Positions 15,895-24,718 of a DNA stretch of 64,000 nt are shown one piece after another. This stretch comes from Bradyrhizobium sp. WSM1743 (GTDB lineage: Bacteria > Pseudomonadota > Alphaproteobacteria > Rhizobiales > Xanthobacteraceae): positions 1 through 64,000 of the forward strand of contig NZ_AXAZ01000023.1 of assembly GCF_000473065.1 (NCBI RefSeq). Direction: 5' to 3'. Under the pieces are notes generated by a model. The model was not told the origin of the DNA and searched no databases. It saw only the letters and a list, made by a program, of their open reading frames with translations. The position numbers and the translations under genes are program-made. The stretch's first letter is position 1. Each line of letters starts with the position of its first letter.

Positions 15895-17592
15895 TCACAG
15901 CGCCGGCTGGAACGTCTCGGAGCGCGCCATCTTCCAGGCGTCGCGGAAGCGCGGATCTTCCGTGCCTTCGAGCAGCTCGCCTGGGCGCAGCGCCGGATAG
16001 AGCTGCGCAAAGGACTTCACCTGGGTCGTCGAGGTCCGTTGGCTGAAATGGATCGGGCGCAGCTGCTGCGGATGTTCCAGGCCCGCCGCGGCGATCAGCT
16101 CGGTCAGCGAATGCAGCGTCGCGTGGTGATAGTTGTGCACGCGGTCGATCTTGAGCGGCACGTAGAGCGCGCGCGCGCGCGTCGGATCCTGCGTCGCCAC
16201 GCCGGTCGGACAGCGATCGGTATGGCAGCTCAGCGACTGGATGCAGCCGAGCGAGAACATGAAGCCGCGCGCCGAGTTGCAATAGTCGGCGCCGATCGCC
16301 ATCGCCCGTGCCATGTCGAAGGCGGTGGCGATCTTGCCGGAGGCGCCGATCTTGATGCGGTCGCGCGCATTGATGCCGACCAGCGCGTTGTGAACGAAAT
16401 TGACGCCCTCGCGCATCGGCATGCCCAGATGATCCATGAACTCCAGCGGCGCCGCGCCGGTGCCGCCCTCGTTGCCGTCGACGACGATGAAGTCGGGATA
16501 GATGCCGGTCTGAAGCATCGCCTTGCAGATCGCCAGGAATTCCCAGGGATGGCCGATGCACAGCTTGAAGCCGGCCGGCTTGCCCCCGGAGAGGCGGCGC
16601 ATCTCGGCGATGAACTGCATCATGCCGACCGGCGTCGAGAAGGCGCGGTGCGAGGCCGGCGAGATGCAATCCTCGCCCATCGCGACACCGCGGATCTTGG
16701 AGATCTCTTCCGAGACCTTCGCCGCCGGCAGCACGCCGCCATGGCCGGGCTTGGCGCCCTGGCTGATCTTGAGCTCGACCATCTTGATCTGGTCGTCGCC
16801 GGCCACGCGCGCGAACGCCTCGGGGTCGAAGCTGCCGTCGAGGTGACGGCAGCCGAAATAGCCGGAGCCGATTTCCCAGATGATGTCGCCGCCCATCTCG
16901 CGGTGATAGGGACTGACGCCGCCCTCGCCGGTGTCATGCGCAAAGCCGCCCTTCTTGGCGCCGGCGTTGAGTGCCCGCACCGCGTTCGGGCTGAGCGCGC
17001 CAAAACTCATTGCGGAGATGTTGAACACCGAGGCCGAATAGGGCTTCTGGCAATCGGGGCCGCCGATGGTGATGCGGAATTTTTCCTGGGCATGCGTCTT
17101 CGGCGAGACCGAGTGGTGCATCCACTCGTAACCCTCGCGGTAGACGTCCTCCTGGGTGCCGAACGGACGCTTGTCGAGCTCCATCTTGGCGCGCTGATAA
17201 ACCACCGCGCGGGTGTCGCGCGAGAACGGCATGCCGTCCTTCTCGCTCTCGAAGAAATACTGCCGCATCTCCGGCCGGATCTCTTCGAGCAGGAAGCGGA
17301 TATGCGCGGAGATCGGGTAGTTGCGCAGCACCGCGTGGCTCTTCTGCAAGAGATCGCGGATGCCGAGCAGCGTCAGCGCGCCGAAGATCAGGATCGGCAC
17401 CAGCAGGATGTCGAAGATCTTGCGGTCGACGATTCCGATGCCGATCAGGAGCGCAGTGACCACCGCGCAGATCGTCAGCACGATGTAGCGCGGCGAGAAG
17501 GGCAGCAGCAGGGTTTCCAAAGTCCCCTCTTCCGCCAGCGGCAGGCGTTTCGGAGCTTCCTGCGTCTTGTTGTCGTTGGCCACGATTCCCAT
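15895..17592 (-). CDS. Membrane-anchored FMN-binding glutamate synthase-like protein
   Basis: This 565-residue protein has two N-terminal transmembrane segments (about 35-80) followed by the FMN/3Fe-4S synthase core of glutamate synthase. 'ISAMSFGALSPNAVRALN', 'GEGGVSPYHREMGGDIIW', 'ISQGAKPGHGGVLP' and 'IVVDGNEGGTGAAPLEF' are FMN/2-oxoglutarate site motifs. 'CIQSLSCHTDRC' gives the C-x5-C-x4-C cluster ligands. The glutaminase domain of GltB is missing, so it cannot use glutamine by itself. Stand-alone relatives are widespread, and their reaction is poorly defined. It stands alone, convergent with the CNNM gene. Confidence 0.9.
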   Translation of the reverse strand: MGIVANDNKTQEAPKRLPLAEEGTLETLLLPFSPRYIVLTICAVVTALLIGIGIVDRKIFDILLVPILIFGALTLLGIRDLLQKSHAVLRNYPISAHIRFLLEEIRPEMRQYFFESEKDGMPFSRDTRAVVYQRAKMELDKRPFGTQEDVYREGYEWMHHSVSPKTHAQEKFRITIGGPDCQKPYSASVFNISAMSFGALSPNAVRALNAGAKKGGFAHDTGEGGVSPYHREMGGDIIWEIGSGYFGCRHLDGSFDPEAFARVAGDDQIKMVELKISQGAKPGHGGVLPAAKVSEEISKIRGVAMGEDCISPASHRAFSTPVGMMQFIAEMRRLSGGKPAGFKLCIGHPWEFLAICKAMLQTGIYPDFIVVDGNEGGTGAAPLEFMDHLGMPMREGVNFVHNALVGINARDRIKIGASGKIATAFDMARAMAIGADYCNSARGFMFSLGCIQSLSCHTDRCPTGVATQDPTRARALYVPLKIDRVHNYHHATLHSLTELIAAAGLEHPQQLRPIHFSQRTSTTQVKSFAQLYPALRPGELLEGTEDPRFRDAWKMARSETFQPAL

Positions 17593-17793
17593 CCTCTCGC
17601 CAGCACGAGGCGGTACGATACGCCTTTGCCTGTCATACGGATATGACGCGGCCCTTGTTTCAGGCTAGCGAATTCGGCCGAGACAAATCAATCAGCTCGA
17701 TGGGCGGGTTTTGCGGTGCAGCAGAGGGACGGGATTGGAGGGAGGCGCACCCTTAATGGGCTGCGCGTGGCCACACTGGATCCCACAAGCTCA

Positions 17794-17951
17794 GCTGTCG
17801 TCACGGGCAAGCGTCAGCGCAGATGCGGGACCCAACCACAGGATTTCGTGGCGAGAGAAAGCTGTCACTCCGAGTCCTCGCATAACCACGGCCTGTGGGT
17901 ATGGGTCCCGGATCGGCGCGCGCTTTGGCGCGCTTGTCCGGGACGACGAGT
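17794..17951. repeat. Dispersed 'GGGTCCCGGATCGGCGC' repeat
   Basis: The left arm is TGTCGTCACGGGCAAGCG with GCAGATGCGGGACCCA. The right arm is GGGTCCCGGATCGGCGCGCG with GCGCGCTTGTCCGGGACGAC. 'CTCCGAGTCCTCGC' lies between. It fills much of the 399-bp gap 17593-17991, in which I see no gene. Confidence 0.8.
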
Positions 17952-17991
17952 GAGGGGATGACTAGCCGTTCGGCACGACGGCGAACGGCTC

Positions 17992-18765
17992 TTACCGCTC
18001 GACGAAGGCCTTCTCGATCACGAAATGGCCGGGCTTGTTGCCGCTTCCTTCGACGAAGTCGCGGCTCTCGAACATCGCCTTCAGCTCTTCGAGCATCGCC
18101 GGGCTGCCGCACATCATGATGCGGTCGGTTGCGATGTCGAGCGGGCCTTGACCGATGTCGTTGAAGATCTGCTCGGAGCTGATGAGGTCGGTGATGCGGC
18201 CGCGGTTCCTGAACGGCTCGCGGGTCACGGTCGGATAATAGACGAGCTTGTCCGCGAGCAGTTCGCCGAACAGCTCATCCTCCTGCAGGGTCGCGACGAG
18301 CTTCTCGCCATAGGCGAGCTCGGAGACCTGGCGGCAGCCATGCACCAGCACGATCGAGTCGAACTGGTCATAGACCTCGGGGTCCTTGATCAGGCTGGCG
18401 AAGGGCGCAAGGCCGGTGCCGGTCGAGAGCAGCATCAGCCGTCTGCCGGGAAGCAGATTGTCGGTGATCAGCGTGCCGGTCGCCTTGCGGCCGACCAGGA
18501 TGGTATCGCCTTCCTTGATCTTCTGCAGGCGCGAGGTCAGCGGGCCGTCCTGTACCTTGATCGAGAAGAACTCGAGCTGTTCCTCATGGTTTGCGCTGGC
18601 CATGCTGTAGGCGCGCAGCAGCGGACGGCCGTCGACCTCGAGGCCGATCATGGCGAACTGGCCGTTCTGGAAACGGAAGCCGGTATCGCGGGTCGCACGG
18701 AAGCTGAACAGCGTGTCGGTCCAGTGGTGGACGGAAAGAACCTTCTCTCGGTAAAACGCGCTCAT
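17992..18765 (-). CDS. fpr: Ferredoxin--NADP+ reductase
   Basis: This 257-residue flavoenzyme of the bacterial FNR family has 'RAYSMASAN' (the RxYS FAD motif), 'GTGLAPFASLIKD' (NADP-binding loop), 'VLVHGCRQVSELAY' and 'IMMCGSPAMLEEL', and ends 'GHFVIEKAFVER' as in alphaproteobacterial enzymes. It transfers electrons between NADPH and ferredoxin or flavodoxin and in relatives responds to oxidative stress. The start MSAFYREKVLSVHHW at 18765 matches the family; a longer frame would add an unrelated leader. It is divergent from the ATP-grasp gene across a 373-bp gap. Confidence 0.95.
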   Translation of the reverse strand: MSAFYREKVLSVHHWTDTLFSFRATRDTGFRFQNGQFAMIGLEVDGRPLLRAYSMASANHEEQLEFFSIKVQDGPLTSRLQKIKEGDTILVGRKATGTLITDNLLPGRRLMLLSTGTGLAPFASLIKDPEVYDQFDSIVLVHGCRQVSELAYGEKLVATLQEDELFGELLADKLVYYPTVTREPFRNRGRITDLISSEQIFNDIGQGPLDIATDRIMMCGSPAMLEELKAMFESRDFVEGSGNKPGHFVIEKAFVER

Positions 18766-19138
18766 GATTTTCGATATTCCGAATACTGCGGTTTTAGGGC
18801 AAAAGCGTTGCCCCGCCCTGAAATCGGGGCGGTCACCATTTGCCATGGCGGAGGATTTCGCGTGTGTGATCTACGCCATTGAGACCAATAATCAACCTCG
18901 TTTCGGATGCAATTGATGCCGGTCAAACCGGCATTTGCGGCAGAACTGGTCAGATCATTAATGAATCTGCTGCCGGGCAGGCGCGGAGGGCAATTTCTTT
19001 CCTCCCTGATGCCTGGTTGGAGCACTTAATTTCCGTCGCCCTCGCGAGAATTTCATTAAGAATAGTTCTGATTTTCATCCCGATTGGCGCCGATTCCCGC
19101 ATTTTTGCGGCTTTTGGCGACAGGAGCGACGAAGCACC
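18766..19138. other. 373-bp divergent intergenic region
   Basis: No convincing gene is visible. It should hold the promoters of fpr and of the ATP-grasp gene. It is more AT-rich than its surroundings ('AATTTCATTAAGAATAG' near 19050), as expected for promoters. I found no clear repeat or RNA fold. Confidence 0.5.
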
Positions 19139-19936
19139 ATGGTAAGCGGCGAGCGAATCTTCGTTCAGGCGATCAGGCGCTATTGCGCCGAGCACGGTAT
19201 CGCGGTCGATGCCCGCTCCGGTGGCTGGCTGATCGCGATGCGCCGGGGACCGAGGCGCCACTTTGCCTTCGGCTACGACATCGGCCTCAACAGCGCCATC
19301 GCCCACCGCCTCGCCAACGACAAATCGGCCACCGCCGAGGCGCTGGCGCTGGCGGGCGTGCCCTGCGTTCCCCATCAGCTCTTCCTCAATCCGAGGCTAG
19401 GCAAGAATGTTGTTGGCGCCGACTGGCGAGAGGCAATGCTCGTACTGCTTCACGACCATCCGCAAGGCGTGGTGGTGAAGCCGAACGAGGGGACATCGGG
19501 GCGATCGGTGTTCAAGGTGACGACAGAGGCGGAACTCGATCACGCGGTCGGCGAAGTTTTTTCGATGAGCGCAGGGCTCGTGATCTCGCCCTATGTCGCG
19601 ATCGAGGACGAGGTCCGCGTGGTGCTGCTCGATGACGAGCCCCTCGTCGTCTACAGCAAGCAGCGTGGCTCGGATTGGCGGCACAATCTCGATGCCGGCG
19701 CACAGCCGGTGCTGCTGAAGGACGGCGAGGTTCGCGCGGCCTGTGTGAAGCTCGCGATCGATGCCGCAAACGCCATCGGCATCGCTTTTGCGTCGATCGA
19801 CGTGGTCCGCGTTGACGGTGGCTGGCGCGTACTCGAGATCAACTCGGGCGTGATGATGGAGACGTTGGGCAAGCTGCATCCGGAGCTGGTGCAGGCGGCG
19901 TATGACGCGGCGCTGGACCGGGTGTTTGGGGGATGA
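19139..19936 (+). CDS. ATP-grasp protein (RimK/cyanophycin synthetase-like)
   Basis: This is a 265-residue enzyme of the ATP-grasp fold: 'HRLANDKSATAEALALAGVP' is the usual entry to the fold, 'GVVVKPNEGTSGRSVFKV' the nucleotide-binding loop, and 'WRVLEINSGVMME' the Mg-binding 'E-x-N' motif. Such enzymes join an acid to an amine or amino acid through an acyl phosphate. The sequence resembles the ligase domain of cyanophycin synthetase and glutathione synthetase-like proteins, without the Mur-ligase part. The partner and substrate are unknown. AGGAGCG lies upstream of ATG 19139. Confidence 0.85.
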   Translation: MVSGERIFVQAIRRYCAEHGIAVDARSGGWLIAMRRGPRRHFAFGYDIGLNSAIAHRLANDKSATAEALALAGVPCVPHQLFLNPRLGKNVVGADWREAMLVLLHDHPQGVVVKPNEGTSGRSVFKVTTEAELDHAVGEVFSMSAGLVISPYVAIEDEVRVVLLDDEPLVVYSKQRGSDWRHNLDAGAQPVLLKDGEVRAACVKLAIDAANAIGIAFASIDVVRVDGGWRVLEINSGVMMETLGKLHPELVQAAYDAALDRVFGG

Positions 19937-19956
19937 TAGCAGCCGCGACACAGGTG

Positions 19957-20115
19957 CCCACCCTCCCCTGGAGGGGGAGGGTCGGCTCGCAGCGCGCTAG
20001 CGATGCGAGACGGGGTGGGGTGACGGTCTCTCCACCTTGCACACTGCCCGAGTGGAGAGATCACCCCACCCCGCTCGCGCTGCGCGCGATCGACCCTCCC
20101 CCTCCAGGGGAGGGT
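19957..20115. repeat. Large palindromic intergenic element
   Basis: The outer arms CCCACCCTCCCCTGGAGGGG and CCCCCTCCAGGGGAGGGTA form long hairpins at both ends. The inner GACGGGGTGGGGTGA and ATCACCCCACCCCG are inverse to each other. The whole unit of about 160 bp can fold as one cruciform. It lies between the convergent ATP-grasp and binding-protein genes. Only one copy is in this window. Confidence 0.75.
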
Positions 20116-20122
20116 AAGAGCG

Positions 20123-21055
20123 TCAATTATTCGCGCCCGCGGAATCGTCCATGGCCTTGAAGGCCTCCTCCAGCTGCAGCGAGATCGGCACGTTCAGGCG
20201 CTCGCCTGTGGGCAGCCTTGCGGTGAACCATTTGTTGTAGAGCGGGACGAGGTCGCGGTTGGAGCCGAGCTTGCGGAAGGCGCGCTCGACCACGGCGGCG
20301 AGCTGCGGCTCGCCTTTCCTGAACATGATGCCGTAGGGATCGTAGGACAGATAGTCCCCGACCACGCGAAAATATTCCTGCGCCTTGTGGCGCGCGATCA
20401 GTCCGTAGAGCAAGATGTCGTCGGTCGCGAACGCATCCGCCTTGCCGTCGTTCACCATCCGGAACGACTGCTCGTGATCCGGCGCGGTGACGATATTGAG
20501 GCCGAGCGAGAGCTTCTTGTCGACGGCGTGCATCGCCTGCTCGTTGGTGGTGCCCTTGGTCACCACCACGGTCCTGCCCTTCAAATCTGCGACGCCCGAA
20601 ACAGCCGCCCCCTTCGGCACCATCAGCTTGGTGCCGGCGACGAACATCAGCGGCGAGAATGCGACTCGCTTGCCGCGCTCGGCATTGGCCGTGGTGGAGC
20701 CGCATTCCAGGTCGATCTTGTTCTGGAGCACGGCGTCGATGCGGTCGTCCGAGGTGACCTTGACGTAGTCGATCCTGAGATTGGGATCATCGACCTCGAC
20801 GCCGATCTCCTCGACGATGGCCTCGCAGAGCTCGAGGCTATACCCGATGGGGCGGCCCGACTGATCGAGGAAGGAGAACGGCGGCGAGCTCTCGCGATAG
20901 CCGAGCCGCACGGTGTGCGCTGTCTTGATGGCCGACAGCGTCGGGCTGAGCCCTTCGCTGCCGCCAGTCTGGGCGACCGCTGTGGCCGCGAGCAACGATG
21001 CTGCCGCGACCCACAGGAAGCCGCCGATCACTGACCTTGCCAGTGTCTGGCCCAT
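20123..21055 (-). CDS. Amino-acid ABC solute-binding protein (GltI-like)
   Basis: This 310-residue exported protein has a signal peptide ending near 'LAATAVA-QTGG'. The body has 'TVRLGYRESSPPFSFLD' and 'PIGYSLELCEAIVEEIG', the classic start of polar amino acid binding domains, and 'IDLECGSTTANAERGKRVAF', as in glutamate/aspartate binding protein GltI. It lies nine bases after the DAACS symporter gene with GGAGCG before its ATG, so the two should share one transcript. No ABC permease or ATPase is next to it, which leaves its membrane partner unclear. Confidence 0.9.
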   Translation of the reverse strand: MGQTLARSVIGGFLWVAAASLLAATAVAQTGGSEGLSPTLSAIKTAHTVRLGYRESSPPFSFLDQSGRPIGYSLELCEAIVEEIGVEVDDPNLRIDYVKVTSDDRIDAVLQNKIDLECGSTTANAERGKRVAFSPLMFVAGTKLMVPKGAAVSGVADLKGRTVVVTKGTTNEQAMHAVDKKLSLGLNIVTAPDHEQSFRMVNDGKADAFATDDILLYGLIARHKAQEYFRVVGDYLSYDPYGIMFRKGEPQLAAVVERAFRKLGSNRDLVPLYNKWFTARLPTGERLNVPISLQLEEAFKAMDDSAGANN

Positions 21056-21064
21056 GGTTCGCTC

Positions 21065-22363
21065 CTACCCATGGCCGGCCATCGCGGGCACTTCGCCCGG
21101 GACCATGTCCTCAGGCACGACGTCGCTCGGTTCAAGCGCATGCTCGGGCCCGAGCTCGCCTTCCCATTTGGCCACCACCGAGGTCGCAAGCGTGTTGCCG
21201 ATCACGTTGGTGGCGCTGCGGCCCATGTCGAGGAAGGTGTCGATGCCCATGATCATGAGCAGGCCCGCCTCGGGGATGTTGAACTGCGCCAGCGTCGAGG
21301 CGATCACCACGAGGGAGGCGCGCGGCACGCCGGCGACGCCCTTGGACGTGATCATCAGCGTCGCCAGCATCGCGAGCTGGGTGCCGAGCGGCATGTCGAT
21401 GTGATAGCTCTGCGCGATGAAGACGCTGGCGAAGGTGCAGTACATCATCGTGCCGTCGAGGTTGAAGGAATAGCCGAGCGGCAGCACGAAGCTCGAGATC
21501 CGCGACGAGGCACCGAAGCGGTTGAGCCCCTCCAGCGTCTTCGGATAGGCCGCCTCCGAGCTCGCGGTCGAGAACGCGATCATCAGGGGCTCGCGGATCA
21601 GCTTCAACAGATGGCTGTAGCGCGGCCCGATCACGATGAAGCCGACGATGACCAGGATGGTCCACAGGATCGCCAGCGAGAGATAGAAACCGCCCATGAA
21701 CACGACGAGCTTCCACAGCACGGCAAGCCCGTTCTTGGCCACCGTCGCGGTGATCGCGGCCCACACTGCGAGCGGCGCGAACAGCATCACGTAGCTCGTC
21801 ACCTTCAGCATGATGTGGCCGACGTCGTCGATCAGCGCCAGAATCGATTTGGACCGCTCCGGCATCGCACCCATCGCCACCGAGAAGAAGACGGCGAAGA
21901 TCACGATCTGGAGGATCTCGTTCTGCGCCATCGCGTCCGCGATCGAGGTCGGGATCAGATGGGTCAGGAATTTCTCGATCGAGAAGGCCGAGACCGGCAG
22001 GCCGGTCGATTGGCCCGCCGCCGGCAGCGTGCCGGGGAAGTTGGCGCCGGGCTGCAGCAGATTGACCATGATCAGGCCGAGCAGCAGCGAGACGAAAGAC
22101 GCGCTGACGAACCAGCCCATGGTCTTGGCAAAGATGCGGCCGAGCTTGGAGCCCGAGCCCATATGGGCGATGCCGCCGACCAGAGTCGCGAACACCAGGG
22201 GCGCGATGATCATCTTGATCAGGCGCAGGAACATCATGGCGATCAGGTTGATGGATGACGCCCAGTCGGCGCGCGTGTCGGGCAGGAAATTGTAGATCGC
22301 CGACCCCATGACAATGCCGAGCACCATCGCCGCCAGAATGTATTGCGTGAACCTGTTGGACAT
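21065..22363 (-). CDS. Dicarboxylate/amino acid:cation symporter (DAACS family, DctA/GltP-like)
   Basis: This 432-residue inner-membrane carrier has the family signatures: 'SSEAAYPKTLEGL' in re-entrant loop 1 (usually a Ser-rich tip), 'YSFNLDGTMMY' (the NMDGT-like cation site), 'SKGVAGVPRASLVV' (loop 2) and 'MGIDTFLDMGRSATNVIGN' with the substrate-binding D-x3-D/N region. It would import C4-dicarboxylates or acidic amino acids with protons or Na+. Arg in 'DMGRS' is compatible with either substrate. It is first in a two-gene unit with the GltI-like binding protein and divergent from the MDR reductase gene. Confidence 0.92.
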   Translation of the reverse strand: MSNRFTQYILAAMVLGIVMGSAIYNFLPDTRADWASSINLIAMMFLRLIKMIIAPLVFATLVGGIAHMGSGSKLGRIFAKTMGWFVSASFVSLLLGLIMVNLLQPGANFPGTLPAAGQSTGLPVSAFSIEKFLTHLIPTSIADAMAQNEILQIVIFAVFFSVAMGAMPERSKSILALIDDVGHIMLKVTSYVMLFAPLAVWAAITATVAKNGLAVLWKLVVFMGGFYLSLAILWTILVIVGFIVIGPRYSHLLKLIREPLMIAFSTASSEAAYPKTLEGLNRFGASSRISSFVLPLGYSFNLDGTMMYCTFASVFIAQSYHIDMPLGTQLAMLATLMITSKGVAGVPRASLVVIASTLAQFNIPEAGLLMIMGIDTFLDMGRSATNVIGNTLATSVVAKWEGELGPEHALEPSDVVPEDMVPGEVPAMAGHG

Positions 22364-22574
22364 CGCTTACCCCCACATACGCCGGCGCTTCATGATGTCG
22401 CAGATGCGGCGACGACGCAACACGCTTTGCGTGTGGTCGCGTTTTCAGGATGTTCCCGTTGTGAAATGGAACGCAGCGATCTAGCCTTCATGCAGCGCAC
22501 AACACATGCGGCCTGCACGTTTTGTTTGCGGCGGCTGCATCAATAATCGTCAAGACAATCGAAGAGGGAACGCC

Positions 22575-23576
22575 ATGAGTGGACACATCAATCGCCAGAT
22601 TCTTTTGGTGGAGAAGCCCAGCGGCAAGCTCGGCCCGGAGCATTTCAAGATGGTGGATGGCACGGTACCGGAGCCGAAGGACGGCGAGGCCCTGCTGCGC
22701 GTGCGATACATCTCGCTCGACGCTGCCAACCGGGCCTGGATGCACGGCGCCACCTATCGTTCGGCCGTCGAGGCCAACAGCGTGATGGCCGGCGGCGCCA
22801 TCGCCGAGGTCGTGAGCTCGAAGGCCGAGGGACTTGCGCCCGGCGACATCGTGTTCGGCGACACCGGCTGGCAGGAATATGCCGCGGTGCCGGCGAAGCA
22901 TCTGACGAAGATGCCGAAGCTCGAGCCGATGACCCATCTGCTCAGCGTGTTCGGCATCGCTGGCCTCACCGCTTACTTTGGCCTGCTGGAGATCGGCAAG
23001 CCCAGGGAGGGCGAAACGGTCGTGGTCTCCGCGGCTGCGGGCTCGGTCGGCTCGATCGTCGGACAGATCGCGAAGATCAAGGGATGTCGCGTCATCGGCA
23101 TCGCCGGCGGCACTGATAAGTGCAAATGGCTGATCTCCGAGCTCGGCTTCGATGCTGCCGTGGACTACAAGGACGGCGCGGTGTCCAAGGCGCTGCGCGC
23201 AGCCGCCCCTGGCGGCATCGACGTCTATTTCGACAATGTCGGCGGCGACATTCTGGAAGCCTGCCTGCCGCAGATGAATAATTACGGCCGCATCGCCTGC
23301 TGTGGCGCGATCTCGCAATATGACGGCGCACCCGCCGCGCACGGCCCGCGCGGCGTGCCCGGCCTGATCGTGGTGAAGCGGCTCGTCATGCAGGGCTTCA
23401 TCGTGATGGATTACATGAAGGAGAGTCAGCGCGCGCTCGCCGACCTGCAGGCCTGGGTCAAGTCCGGCAAGCTGAAGGTGCAGGAGGACATCATCGACGG
23501 CCTCGAGAATACGCCGAAAGCACTGATCGGATTGCTCGCGGGCGAGAACCGCGGCAAGCGCATGGTGAAGCTCTAG
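22575..23576 (+). CDS. NADP-dependent MDR oxidoreductase (CurA/leukotriene reductase-like)
   Basis: This 333-residue enzyme is of the zinc-free medium-chain reductase group. 'ISLDAANRAWM' and 'VFGIAGLTAYFGLLEIGKP' are typical; 'VVSAAAGSVGSIVGQIAKIKG' is the NADP-binding loop and 'GIDVYFDNVGGDILEACLPQ' follows as in CurA and prostaglandin reductases. No zinc-ligand cysteine cluster is present. It should reduce activated double bonds of 2-alkenals or enones with NADPH. GAAGAGGG precedes ATG 22575. Confidence 0.92.
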   Translation: MSGHINRQILLVEKPSGKLGPEHFKMVDGTVPEPKDGEALLRVRYISLDAANRAWMHGATYRSAVEANSVMAGGAIAEVVSSKAEGLAPGDIVFGDTGWQEYAAVPAKHLTKMPKLEPMTHLLSVFGIAGLTAYFGLLEIGKPREGETVVVSAAAGSVGSIVGQIAKIKGCRVIGIAGGTDKCKWLISELGFDAAVDYKDGAVSKALRAAAPGGIDVYFDNVGGDILEACLPQMNNYGRIACCGAISQYDGAPAAHGPRGVPGLIVVKRLVMQGFIVMDYMKESQRALADLQAWVKSGKLKVQEDIIDGLENTPKALIGLLAGENRGKRMVKL

Positions 23577-23743
23577 CGCTGCCGTCGCTGCGTCGTCCTT
23601 GGCCACAATCTGCTTGCGGTAGCGGACAAAGCGGCCAATGATGCCCATGCATCGCATGGCTCGCAACGATTGCAATCGCATCATTTTTTAGAGCGCCGAA
23701 CGGTCATTTGAGCGCTCCACCTATAGGGCAGGAACTCATACCG

Positions 23744-24583
23744 ATGTTCGAGACATTGAAGCATGGCTCCACGCGCAGCGCGTTGCTGGCGGTAGCGCTG
23801 TTCGCAACTGCGACAGTGGCAGTCGCGCAAACACCGACCGAGGCCCAGAAGAGCGCTATCCGCTCCGCATGCCGGTCGGACTTCATGGCACGTTGTTCGA
23901 GCGTGACGCCGGGCGGCACGGAAGCGTTTCAATGCCTGCAGAAGAACATGTCCAGCCTGTCATCGAGATGCGAGACTGCAGTTCGCGCGCTCGAGCCGCC
24001 AGCGGCACCGAAGGCTGAAGCCGCTCCCGCCGCGCCGAAGACTGAAGCTGCGCCGGCGGCACCCGCCGCACCGAAGGCCCAGGCGGCGCCTGGCGCGCCG
24101 CCCGCTGAACCTGCCAAGCCAGCGGCGCCAGCGGCGGCGGCAAAGGCTGCTCCCGCCAAGCAGCCGAGCAGCGCGCAGGTCTCCGCCATCAAGAGCGCCT
24201 GCCGGTCCGACTATCCAAAAGTCTGCGCCGGCGTGACGCCGGGCGGCGCGGCTGCGCTCGAATGCCTGGAGAAGAACAAGGCAAGGGTCTCACCCTCCTG
24301 CCAAAGCGCGCTGGGCGCGGCATCCAGCACAGCGGCTACGGCGGCTCCTGCGGGTGCGGCTCCCGCGACTGCGCCCGCCGCGGCACCGACCACGATCGTG
24401 CTGCGGCCATTGCTCCCGCGCGAGGAGCTGTTCATCGCCAGATCGGCTTGCGGCGCCGATATCCGCACGCTCTGCGCCGGTGTGGCGCCCGGCGGCGGCC
24501 GGATCATACAATGCATTTCCAACCGGGCGGCATCGCTCTCGCCGGCTTGCAGGGACGTGCTCGCGCCTTTCGTCGCGAGATAA
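23744..24583 (+). CDS. Exported protein with three Cys-rich (GLG1/FGFR-type) repeats
   Basis: This 279-residue protein has a signal peptide ending near 'ATVAVA-QT'. Three repeats have identical cysteine spacing C-x7-C-x12-C-x11-C: cysteines 43/51/64/76, 153/161/174/186 and 236/244/257/269. Each repeat reads roughly 'ACRSD...C..VTPGG...CL..N...LS..C'. The pattern resembles the Cys-rich repeat of eukaryotic GLG1/ESL-1 that also occurs in bacterial secreted proteins. Repeats 1 and 2 are joined by an Ala/Pro/Lys-rich linker of about 70 residues, repeats 2 and 3 by an Ala/Pro linker of about 45. Two disulfides per repeat are likely. ATG 23744 follows AGGAAC. The function is unknown. Confidence 0.82.
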   Translation: MFETLKHGSTRSALLAVALFATATVAVAQTPTEAQKSAIRSACRSDFMARCSSVTPGGTEAFQCLQKNMSSLSSRCETAVRALEPPAAPKAEAAPAAPKTEAAPAAPAAPKAQAAPGAPPAEPAKPAAPAAAAKAAPAKQPSSAQVSAIKSACRSDYPKVCAGVTPGGAAALECLEKNKARVSPSCQSALGAASSTAATAAPAGAAPATAPAAAPTTIVLRPLLPREELFIARSACGADIRTLCAGVAPGGGRIIQCISNRAASLSPACRDVLAPFVAR

Positions 24584-24718
24584 GACGAAGCGGACTATGT
24601 ACGTCCGCAGCACAGACATGAATTGCGGCGTGCGCGACCGGACGTTCGCACGCCGGCGCGTGATTTCGCAGATCCTTTTTTGAGATCGTTTCGATCACGA
24701 CCAGACCGGGAGGACAAC

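Noticed and set aside
16039..17646. A 535-codon plus-strand open frame opposite the glutamate synthase-like gene
   Set aside because: Composition is that of an antisense shadow; the minus strand encodes all FMN and Fe-S motifs.
15720..17951. A CRISPR array suggested by repeated hairpins
   Set aside because: Repeats are far apart, differ in length and lie singly between genes; there are no regular spacers and no cas genes.
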